Source: Eriocheir sinensis
Taxonomy: Eukaryota; Arthropoda; Malacostraca; Decapoda; Varunidae
DNA: 64,000 bases
Direction of reading: 5' to 3'
NCBI RefSeq assembly: GCF_024679095.1
Contig: NC_066515.1
Span: 23,987,887 to 24,051,886, forward strand
Part shown: positions 55,855-64,000 of the stretch, in pieces
Numbering within the stretch: position 1 is the stretch's first letter
Layout of the letters: every line of letters starts with the position of its first letter
Made by a program: the position numbers and the translations under genes
Notes under the pieces: model-generated
The model's database searches: none
Seen by the model: the letters and a program-made list of their open reading frames with translations, nothing else
Told to the model about the DNA's origin: nothing

Positions 55855-55975
55855 AGAGTGCATGAGTCAGATGTGGAGGAGGAATGAATTTAAAAGAAAA
55901 AAAAACACGAGGGAGGTGCATGGAAGGAAGAGGAAGAGCTGAAGGAGGTGAAACTAATAGGAAGGAGTGAAAGAC

Positions 55976-56008
55976 GAGGAGGAGGAGGAGGAGGAGGAGG
56001 AGGAGGTC
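55976..56008. repeat. (GGA)n tract
   Basis: About 10 GGA triplets after AG-rich DNA. Confidence 0.93.
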
Positions 56009-56271
56009 GTCTCACAAGCACGCTCTCTCACACCTCACATCTCTGCAATAAATCATACAAACCCATTAACCTGGGGCCTCGAGGTATCCTGTGGCTCCCT
56101 CCCTCCCTGCTTCTCTACTCCCTCCTCTCCTTGTATCTCTCTCTCCCTTTGTATACTTCTATTCTCTTGTCTCCCTTTCCCTCCCTGCCTCCCTTGTGCG
56201 CCTCCCTCCTTTTCCCTTCGTTTTTTCTCCTTTTCTCTCCCTTTTCCTCCTGCTCCATTTTTCTTCCCTCG

Positions 56272-56447
<176 letters not shown>

Positions 56448-56732
56448 TTGTATACTTCTACTTTCTTGTTTCCTTTTCCCTCCTTGCCTTCCTAGTTTAT
56501 TTACCTCCTTCTTCCCTCCCTTTCCCTCCATCTTTTTCTTCCTTCTCCGTCTATCCTCTTTTCCTTTTTATTGGACTATTATATTTTGTTGTTCTATCTC
56601 CATTTTCCTTCATCTTTCTATTTTCCATCCTTTTACCTTCTTTTCCTCTCTTTTCTTTTATTTTCCTCCTTTTTTTGTCCTAAGTTGAATGTTTTGTTTT
56701 CTTGTCTTGTTTTTATCACTCAGGTAACGTTG

Positions 56733-57280
<548 letters not shown>

Positions 57281-57465
57281 GGTAGTAGTAGTAGTAGAAG
57301 TAGTAGTAGTAGTAATGGTGATGGTAGTGGTAGTAGTGGTGGTGGAAGGTAAATTTTAGTAGTAGTGGTGGCTGTGGTGGTGGCGGTGGTAGTAGTAGTG
57401 GTAGTATAAGTAATTGTAGTAGTAGTAGAGTTTCAAGAAGCCATAGAAAGAAAAGGAGGAGGAGT

Positions 57466-57497
<32 letters not shown>
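57281..57497. repeat. (TAG)n/(GGT)n tract and (GA)n
   Basis: TAGTAGTAG, GGTGGTGG and GTAGTAG words at 57281-57430, then (GA)n at 57472-57497. Confidence 0.9.
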
Positions 57498-57499
<2 letters not shown>

Positions 57500-57688
57500 T
57501 CACGCCCCAATCTTGAAATACTCTAAATAATTGGCGTGTCACACTTAATGCTGAACCTGCAGTTGCCAGGACCCGCGGGCGTGTTGTGAGCATAAAAAAA
57601 AGATATATCGGACTTTATTAATTACTTTTTTTGCTGATCAACCTTAATTAGAATGTTCTCATATATTAGTGTTAGCGTCTGGGATCTC

Positions 57689-57689
<1 letters not shown>

Positions 57690-57741
<52 letters not shown>
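57690..57741. repeat. (TTG)17 microsatellite
   Basis: About 17 TTG triplets, reading as pure CAA codons (poly-Gln) on the minus strand. It is followed by ACAGGTGAGGGTCCGGGAG, a complex segment. Confidence 0.95.
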
Positions 57742-57742
<1 letters not shown>

Positions 57743-57867
57743 ACAGGTGAGGGTCCGGGAGTGAGCCTTTCCAACGGGTTCACTTTTGTGGTTCCCTTCC
57801 TTGGCAATTCTTACAGTGGGTCTTGATATCTGCGTTTCTGTTTGTGTTTTGTGTGTTTTTCTTCGTC

Positions 57868-57870
<3 letters not shown>
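57742..57870. other. Unique spacer, no gene
   Basis: Complex sequence; nothing recognised. Confidence 0.3.
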
Positions 57871-57912
<42 letters not shown>

Positions 57913-58171
57913 CGAAAGGCTAGTCAGTAAGTCCTGTTCTTTTAGTGTTTTTATTTATTTATTCTGTTATTTTACTTCATTTTTTCTTTCTCTTTTTTTC
58001 TTTCCTACTCTCTGTCGCTCTCCTTTCTTCTCTTTCTCTGTGTCTTTCTTTTTCTTCTCCTTCACCTTTTTTTTCTTTCTTTCTATCTATTTTTTTTCTT
58101 TCTTTTCTTTCTTTCTTTCTTTTTTATTTTATTTATCTATTTTTATTTATTTATTTATTTATTTATTTATT

Positions 58172-58221
<50 letters not shown>
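57871..58221. repeat. (GT)n, T-rich tetranucleotides, (GT)n
   Basis: (TG)n at 57871-57911, TTTC/TTTA-rich DNA with (ATTT)n at 58142-58171, then (GT)n at 58175-58221. Confidence 0.95.
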
Positions 58222-58222
<1 letters not shown>

Positions 58223-58504
58223 GAGTGTCGGTGCTCGTCGTAACCATCGAGACGGCTGGTGAATGTGGTCTCGTCCGTCTTCGTTCCGGCGGGGCGGGGA
58301 GGGTGCAGGCGAAGTAACAGTAGCGGCGGCAGTGAGAAATCCAGCAGGCGATTATTACTCTCTTGTTGGCGAGGCACGCACAAAGACGCTCATTTTCCCA
58401 CTTTGCTGCGCGGTGCCGTGACTCGTAATGCAGGTGTCGAAATATGAATATCAGGTGAGGTGAGATTGCCACATTCCTGCCCCCTGGCGCCCCACCAACC
58501 CCAC
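58222..58504. other. Unique GC-moderate island, no gene
   Basis: Complex sequence with CGG-rich patches (58285-58335). No gene is recognised. Confidence 0.35.
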
Positions 58505-59055
58505 GCTTTGAGTGCTACGTGTCTTCCTTGCTAGAATATAAAGAAATACTACATACTTACCGAACCAATGCACATATCACAGTGATGGTAGTAAGCAATA
58601 CTTAGATTCCAGTAGCTCCTTCAGTGGGATCCAAGCGTGTTTGTAAGGTTAAGTCCGTGTTCTTAGACGTTTATGGCTCTTAACAAATGCTGCGTGTCTT
58701 CCTTGCTTGAATATAAAGAAATACTACATACTTGCCGAACTAATAAGAATGCACGTATCACAGTGGTGGTAGTATGCTATAATTGGATTCCAGTAGCTCC
58801 TTCAGTTGTATCCAAGCGTGTTTGTAAGGTTAAGTCCGTGTTCTCAGAAATTTGCGGCTCTTAATAAATGCTACGTGTCTTCCATGCTAGAATATAAAGA
58901 AATACTACATACTTATCGAACCAATAAGAATACACATTTCACAGTGGTGGTAATAAGCAATATCAGATTCCAGTAGCTCCCTCAGTGGAATTCAAGTGTG
59001 TTTGTAAGTTAATGTCCTTGTTCTCAGACGTTTGCGGCTCTTAACAAATATTTTT
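58505..59055. repeat. 175-181 bp tandem repeat, 3 copies
   Basis: GTGTCTTCC(T/A)TGCT occurs at 58519, 58694 and 58875. Units share AATATAAAGAAATACTACAT, TTCCAGTAGCTCC, AAGCGTGTTTGTAAGGTTAA and GCGGCTCTTAA. The third copy passes directly into the leader of the 63-bp array. Confidence 0.93.
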
Positions 59056-59061
59056 AAAGGT

Positions 59062-59118
59062 CAGCAACGAGATTAGTCGAGTTCTTATGAGTGCTTTTTC
59101 ACGTTCATGGTGCTGAAC
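59062..59118 (+). repeat. Leader of the 63-bp array
   Basis: Single-copy sequence immediately left of the array, homologous to 49775-49833 (shared TTCT.ATGAGTG and GTTCATGG). It places the first array unit in the same relation to GTTCATGG as the single unit at 49.8 kb. Confidence 0.65.
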
Positions 59119-60006
59119 CCCTGTCAAACTGCCACTAGCCTCATAGAAGCACCCGTAAACTACCCAGACCCTCTAAGAAAGCCTTGTCAAACCATCACAA
59201 TGCTCATAGAAGTACCCATGAAATTCCCAGACCCTCTAAGAAAGCCTTGTCAAACTATCACAATGCTCATAGAAGTACCCATGAAATTCCCAGACCCTCT
59301 AAGAAAGCCTTGTCAAACTATCACAATGCTCAAAGAAGTACCCATGAAATTCCCAGACCCTCTAAGAAAGCCTTGTCAAACTATCACAATGCTCATAGAA
59401 GTACCCATGAAATTCCCAGACCCTCTAAGAAAGCCTTGTCAAACTATCACAATGCTCAAAGAAGTACCCATGAAATTCCCAGACCCTCTAAGAAAGCCTT
59501 GTCAAACTATCACAATGCTCATAGAAGTACCCATGAAATTCCCAGACCCTCTAAGAAAGCCTTGTCAAACTATCACAATGTTCATAGAAGTACCCATGAA
59601 ATTCCCAGACCCTCTAAGAAAGCCTTGTCAAACTATCACAATGCTCATAGAAGTACCCATGAAATTCCCAGACCCTCTAAGAAAGCCTTGTCAAACTATC
59701 ACAATGCTCATAGAAGTACCCATGATATTCCCCGACCCTCTAAGAAAGTCTTGTCAAACCATCACAATGCTCATAGAAGTACCCATGAAATTCCCAGACC
59801 CTCTAAGAAAGCCTTGTCAAACTATCACAATGCTCATAGAAGTACCCATGAAATTCCCAGACCCTCTAAGAAAGCCTTGTCAAACTATCACAATGCTCAT
59901 AGAAGTACCCATGAAATTCCCAGACCCTCTAAGAAAGCCTTGTCAAACCATCACAATGCTCATAGAAGTACCCATGAAATTCCCAGACCCTCTAAGAAAG
60001 CCTTGT
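59119..60006. repeat. 63-bp minisatellite, 14 units
   Basis: Fourteen units of exactly 63 bp start at 59119 plus multiples of 63. Unit 1 is diverged and units 2-14 are nearly identical. Diagnostic variants include CTCAAAGAA in units 4 and 6, TTCATAGAA in unit 8, GATATTCCCC in unit 10, and AACCATCAC in units 2, 11 and 14. Because 63 is a multiple of 3, two forward frames stay open (300 and 279 codons) while the third has a TAG in every unit. Unit 1 differs from the consensus mainly by non-synonymous changes, so no coding constraint is visible. It is a noncoding minisatellite. Confidence 0.96.
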
Positions 60007-60009
60007 TAA

Positions 60010-60268
60010 ATGTGCGTGTGTAAACCTTGAAATGTTTAAAAATATTATCCGTAATCTCAAGCTTCTTTTCTTCTCTTACCTTCAAATCTAACCTTTAAAC
60101 CAAAAGCTATTTAGAATTATGAATGATGGGAAAGTTTCACAGCGCAAGAAAGGAGAAGTAAATGATTTGTAAGATTAACGTCACTGCTCTTCCTGTGTCA
60201 GAGCCTTCAAATCGTCTAACCTTTAAACCAAAACGTACTTAGAATTATGAATTATGGGAACGTTTCAA
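60010..60268. repeat. Short tandem duplication before the LINE fragment
   Basis: TCTAACCTTTAAACCAAAA and AGAATTATGAAT(G/T)ATGGGAA occur twice (60087 and 60217; 60113 and 60241), about 130 bp apart, so the left flank of the LINE fragment is itself duplicated. Confidence 0.8.
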
Positions 60269-60269
60269 A

Positions 60270-60557
60270 GTGCACGGAAGGGGAATTGAATGGTACAGAC
60301 ACGCCATTAGAAGAGATGAAGGGGACGTGGGAGGGAGAGTAATCGACATGGGAGGAGGGAGGAGGAGGGAGAGAAAGACCAGAGTTGAGTGGGTTGGATT
60401 GTGTGTTAAGGGAGACCTACGAGGGAATGGCCGACCTGGAGATGGAGTTCATGACCGAGACAGATGGAGAGGACTAGGAAGATTTGGTGACCTCATACGA
60501 ACAGGGGTCAAACTATCGAGACAAGAAAGACTTCAGAAAAAACAGAGAAGATACTAG
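60270..60557 (+). pseudogene. LINE ORF2 C-terminal fragment
   Basis: This 95-codon open segment matches the extreme C-terminus of non-LTR retrotransposon ORF2 proteins. Visible landmarks are an EWYRHAIRRDEGDVGGRV block (usually W-Y-G-H-V..R-R-D in the family), then basic GGGRRRERK, then VGLCVKGDLRG and DRDRWRGLGRFGDLI, which parallel the family order GRPR.RW.D.V..DL, D..RWR..., GDPI. Several family-typical residues are changed (HA for HV, WVG for W.D, GDLI for GDPI), so it is diverged. It opens with GTG rather than ATG, and nothing upstream extends the reverse transcriptase. It sits between the 63-bp array and a decayed AGA-rich repeat. It is an inactive relic, not a host gene. Confidence 0.8.
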
Positions 60558-60880
60558 ACGACTCAGTAAGAATATTTATTATGTAGGAAGGTATTCAGAA
60601 ACAAGGAATAAGAAGGCAAGGGAGAAGATATTAGACGACCCAGTAAGACTCTTTATGCTATAGAAGACGAAGAAGAGAAACGAGGGATAATATACTAAAC
60701 GACCCACTTAGATATTCGTTAAAGAAGTAAAATATTGAAAGACTAAGACAACGACGAAGGAAATTGAGGGAGAAAGTACGTGATGTCTCCGTAAGAATAT
60801 GCTATGGATGGAAGGTATTGAGGGAAAGACAAAGAAGGAAAATGAGAGAATATACCAGACGACTCCTAGGAATATTTATG
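60500..60880. repeat. Decayed AGA-rich tandem repeat
   Basis: Phrases like AGA(C/T)GACTCAGTAAGAATATT, GACGACCCAGTAAGACT and GTCTCCGTAAGAATATG recur at about 60555, 60633 and 60784, with GAGAAGATA(C/T)TAGACGAC and GGAAGGTATT in between. They look like decayed units of about 80-150 bp that may descend from the end of the LINE fragment. Confidence 0.6.
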
Positions 60881-61265
60881 CCACAGAAGTCAGGTATTCA
60901 AATCAAAGCACAAGACGAAATCAACAACAATCTTCATACGTTTCCTCAACAAAGACGCGAGTATCAAAAACTGCTTCATAACCAAACCAATTATTATTCA
61001 GACCCCGACGAAAACTTTACTACCAGCGCGGCGGCCGGACCAACCAACCAAGACACATTATAACAAAAGAAAGAAAAGACCAATAAATATGCATGCCACG
61101 GTAATGAGAAGGATCCAGGATTTGCGAGTAATTATTCCCGAGTCAATTACAACGCGGTACTAATGAAGGATGTTTATGCATACCTAAAAAGAAATCGAGA
61201 ATGATGAAAGAGATGCGAGGAAAGATTGGCTTGGCTGCGGGTTGCCTCCTATACGTCTTAATGCT
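60881..61265. other. Unique sequence, no gene
   Basis: A-rich then balanced, complex sequence. The 99-codon frame 60764-61063 has no recognised domain. Confidence 0.35.
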
Positions 61266-61299
61266 GGGAGCGAAGGTGAAGGAAAGTGAGGAGTAATGG

Positions 61300-61790
61300 A
61301 AGGGTCAGAGTGAACAGGGACGTGAGTGAGAGGGAGAGTGGGTGAGTAAAAGGAGTGAGTATGTCCAGAAATAGTGTGGTGGAGTGAGTGAAAAGAAGTG
61401 AACGGGCGAGTTAGTGAGTGACTAAGATAATTAATGAGTTTGGATGTGAGTGATTGGGTGAGTAAGTCCTTAAATACCGTGATGGGGTGAGTGAAAAGAA
61501 GGGAATGGGTAAGTGAGGGGAGAAGTTAATAAAAGGAGAAGGATGAGTAAGTTAGTGAGTGCGTGGGTAAGTGAGTGAGTCCAGAAATAGTGTGACGCAG
61601 TGAGTGATGATGGAGGTTAATAAGTATGAGTAGGAGGATGGATAAGTGAGTGAGTGAGTGAGTGAGTAAGTGAGTCCAAAAATAGCGAAAAGAAGTGATG
61701 AGTGAGTATGATGAAGGTTAATAAGTATGAGTAGGAGGATGGATGAGTGAGTGAGTGAGTGAGTGAGTGAGTGCGTGGTGGTGGTGGTGG
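61300..61790. repeat. (GTGA)n tract with about 100-bp higher-order unit
   Basis: GTGAGTGAGT-type tetranucleotides are organised in units of about 95-114 bp. CCAGAAATAGTGTG or relatives recur at 61365, about 61467, 61581 and 61676, and GGTTAATAAGTATGAGTAGG recurs at 61615 and 61716 (101 bp). Perfect (GTGA)n runs lie at 61648-61672 and 61746-61772. Short tetranucleotide expansion inside a longer duplicated unit is evident. Confidence 0.88.
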
Positions 61791-62390
61791 GAGTGGTGAG
61801 CAAACAGTAGTCCCGTTCAATACTCGTTCTTTGTTTCTTCGTTTCAAGGATGAGTTTGTTTGGGCAAGAATTACGTGCCGAGTGACATCCTTACCGTCGG
61901 CACTGCTAACACAACCACCGCCAAATTATCGCACTCATCGCATTGCATTTTCGTACTTTCTGACCGATAACTACAGCAAAAAACAACAATAACAACATCG
62001 ATAAGTAACAGTTTTAACGCTAACTTTATTTTTCTATCGTTATTTGGTAAGGTACGAGAGTTTGGGGCTTAAAAATGATAAATACAATGTGGTGAGTACG
62101 ATAATCTGACAACGCTGACCACCACAACCCAAAACATCTTCACTTACACCACCTTCCCCCTCACCGCAACCGTCACCACCAACATTATCGTTATCAACAC
62201 CACCACTGAGTTTTTATATCACCGCCATAACAAGCATCATCACCACCTTTCTGCTTACGCCACTATATCCTCACCACCACCATCACCACCACCTCCGCTA
62301 GTGACTATGACCTCATTTTTGTTTTGGTTTTCTTTACGGTGCATTCTCCATCATCATCATCATTTTCATCATCATCATTGTGTTGTCATT
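61791..62390. other. Unique then CCA/ATC-rich sequence, no gene
   Basis: Complex to 62110, then CCACCA/CATCATCA-rich DNA to 62380 with a (CAT)n-like run at 62349-62376. No gene is recognised. Confidence 0.4.
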
Positions 62391-63250
62391 CGTACCCTCT
62401 CGTGTTAGTCATTTTTGTTGCGGTCTTCTCACGTCCATAAAACAGTACATTAATTTTCTTTTTGTTGAATCACATCTTGCCTCACTCGTCTTTCTACAAC
62501 ACCACTTTTCAATGTTCTCCTTTGTCCGTCTCCCTCCCTTCCTCCTTCCCTCCGTCTCTCTCCGTCATTGTGTCATTCTTCCTCTTAAGTCGTTAATTTT
62601 GTACCTTCCTATCGCTTATCTCTCCCTTTGCTTCTGTTCTTCTACCTTCGTCACTCTTCTGTATCTCCCTCACGTCTGTTTCTCTCCCATTCCCTCCCTT
62701 TCCTCCTCCTCGTCCTTCGTCACCCTTCTGTATCTCCCTTTCGTCTATTCCACTCCCATTCCCTCCCTTTCCTTCTCTTCCTCGTCCTTCGTCACTCTTC
62801 TGTATCTCCCTCTCGTCTGTTTCTCTCCCATTCCCTCCCATTCCCGTTATTCGTATGTCACTCTTACCAAATCATCACTTTTGTACGTTTCTTTCTTCTG
62901 TATCTTTCCCTTTCCTTCTCCTCCTCGTCCTTCGTCTGTCAAATCACTCTTGCTTAAGTCGTCAGTTTTGCACCATCCTTTCACCTTCTTCGCTACCTCT
63001 CCTTCCCTTCTTCGTCCCTCGCATGTCAAGTCACTCCTCTCAAATCATCACTTTTGTACCTTGCTCTCGCCTACTTCTCTCTCCCTTTCCCTCCCTTCCT
63101 CGGTCTTCGTATATCACTCTTATTACGTCGTCACTCTGCACCCTCCCCTCGCCCACAAACATCCCCCTCCCCGCCTCTCCTCTCTTAGTTTGTCACCCTT
63201 ATCGCCACCAGTCAGTCACTCTCCCAGATCGTCTCCTCGTTACTCTCCTC
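62391..63250. repeat. Pyrimidine-rich minisatellite region (about 70 and 87 bp units)
   Basis: CTTCTGTATCTCCCT recurs at 62657, 62726 and 62798 (about 70 bp). Further right, CATCACTTTTGTACC or variants recur at 62874, 62961, 63048 and 63132 (84-87 bp). Plus-strand purines are scarce. The 309-codon open frame 62380-63309 follows from this. Confidence 0.85.
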
Positions 63251-64000
63251 TAAATTATACTCTCCCCTGGCTGAGTGATGTAATAGGCAGCATGACGCGA
63301 GGCTTATAAAAGTTACGATGTCTTGAAATATACTTGGTGAGGCTCCGTGTGCAGGAAGGTTTCTAGTCTGGGGCGTTCTAAATACGTATCATTGGAGGCT
63401 GGCAGCTGCGTGGGGAGCCGGGGGTTAGAGGTGACTCAGATAATCGGGCGCTTCGTCACTGAATCATCTCGTCTGTACCGTCGGATTGAGCAAGATGTGT
63501 ATCATTACGGCGCGCGGCTAAGCTGATTGGCAGGCTAATTCAAGTGGTTTTGTTAATAGTCACTCATTCAGACAGGCGTGATTAGCATCCACCCTTCACG
63601 CACTTAGTGGTTTATTATGTCAATCACGCAGGTGTGCTCAGGTACTAATTACGGTCTTTTATTCATCTCCCAGGTATGTGGCGAAGGTGTACGCTGGCTC
63701 CGGTGATGAGTGAGTGTTATCCGTTATATAAGTTTTAGTGTTAATTAGAAGTAAGGGTTGACTGCTACATCTAACACGTGATAGGGAGTTTTATGGATCT
63801 ACTAACTGTTTATGGTGAAGGTTTATTTTTACAAGTTTTCCTCCTTATCATTTGAATCAATTTGCGGCGAGTATCAGGAGTTACGGTGAGGTAATTGCGC
63901 TTGATTGCAGGTGGCTTCAGCGCTCAGGTGTTTGAGGCATGAATGTTCCTCCTTATCCTCCTCTCTCTGCTTGTTTTTACTGTTTAAACTCTATTTTATC
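63251..64000. other. Complex unique island at right edge, candidate regulatory DNA
   Basis: About 750 bp free of simple repeats. It contains TATAAAAG at 63304-63311, TTTATTATGTCAATCA at 63611-63626 and five CAGGT cores (63629, 63639, 63671, 63908, 63925). No open frame has recognisable content. It may continue past the window. Confidence 0.35.
63611..63626. promoter_or_regulatory. Hox/Exd-like composite motif
   Basis: TTTATTATG (posterior Hox/caudal type) abuts TGTCAATCA at 63618-63626, the reverse complement of TGATTGACA, a known Exd/Pbx-Hth/Meis site. It is followed directly by GCAGGTG. Known Hox-cofactor elements have this arrangement, but binding is inferred. Confidence 0.3.

Noticed and set aside
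57622..57807. Minus-strand poly-Gln open frame
   Set aside because: Made of pure CAA from a TTG microsatellite, only 61 codons, with no recognisable flanking domain.
59107..60009. 300-codon repeat protein frame
   Set aside because: The period of 63 bp keeps frames open automatically. A second frame is equally open, and the first unit differs mainly by amino-acid-changing substitutions.

Overview
This window looks like a gene-poor stretch of an animal nuclear genome. The most likely source is an arthropod, probably a decapod crustacean. That is inferred from the very high density of dinucleotide and trinucleotide microsatellites, the many short minisatellite arrays, the decayed non-LTR retrotransposon pieces, a eukaryotic tRNA gene with internal A and B boxes, and a short poly(A)-tailed repeat of a kind I associate with crab and shrimp DNA. 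I could not confirm this by a search. I see no bacterial operon, ribosome binding site, CRISPR array or convincing host protein-coding exon. Nearly all long open frames run through (CT)n, (GA)n, (CA)n, (GT)n or CTC/GGA tracts, which seldom contain stop codons.

Layout. 1-2.35 kb: (CA)n, a 135-bp three-copy array and GGT-rich minisatellite DNA. 2.35-4.17 kb: a GC/CpG-rich block with NRF-1-like, YY1-like and CCAAT motifs, the best promoter candidate. 4.47-4.76 kb: a frameshifted LINE reverse-transcriptase fragment. 5.2-22 kb: alternating polypyrimidine and polypurine tracts, long microsatellites and arrays with 145-bp, 100-136-bp, 137-162-bp and 150-bp units, separated by short unique islands. 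21.8-25.85 kb: four consecutive AT-rich arrays (units about 75, 138, 147 and 140 bp). 26.2-28 kb: short retroposon copies and CTC-rich duplications. 28-37 kb: microsatellites between unique islands, including 33.47-33.86 kb. 37.05-40.8 kb: about 3.7 kb of almost continuous pyrimidines. 40.8-44.3 kb: GC-rich islands and CTC arrays. 44.3-51.9 kb: mixed repeats, another retroposon copy (46.14 kb) and a dispersed repeat (49.78 kb). 51,929-52,002: tRNA-Ile(AAT), the only intact gene I can support. 52-55 kb: AAT and GGA repeats, an AT-rich array split by a reverse-oriented retroposon, then pyrimidine DNA. 55.02-55.26 kb: a cluster of CAGGT half-sites. 56.27-56.91 kb: two 172-bp (CT)n tracts. 58.5-61.8 kb: a 178-bp array, a 63-bp array of 14 units, a LINE C-terminal fragment and a (GTGA)-rich array. 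63.25-64 kb: a unique island with more CAGGT sites and a Hox/Exd-like composite.

There is no pathway or gene system to reconstruct. The notable content is repeat biology: many unrelated arrays with nucleosome-sized units, a 63-bp array whose first unit and leader match a dispersed repeat 9 kb away, a retroposon family that dates a neighbouring array, and several candidate regulatory islands. The window could be intergenic or lie inside a very large intron; the sequence alone does not decide.
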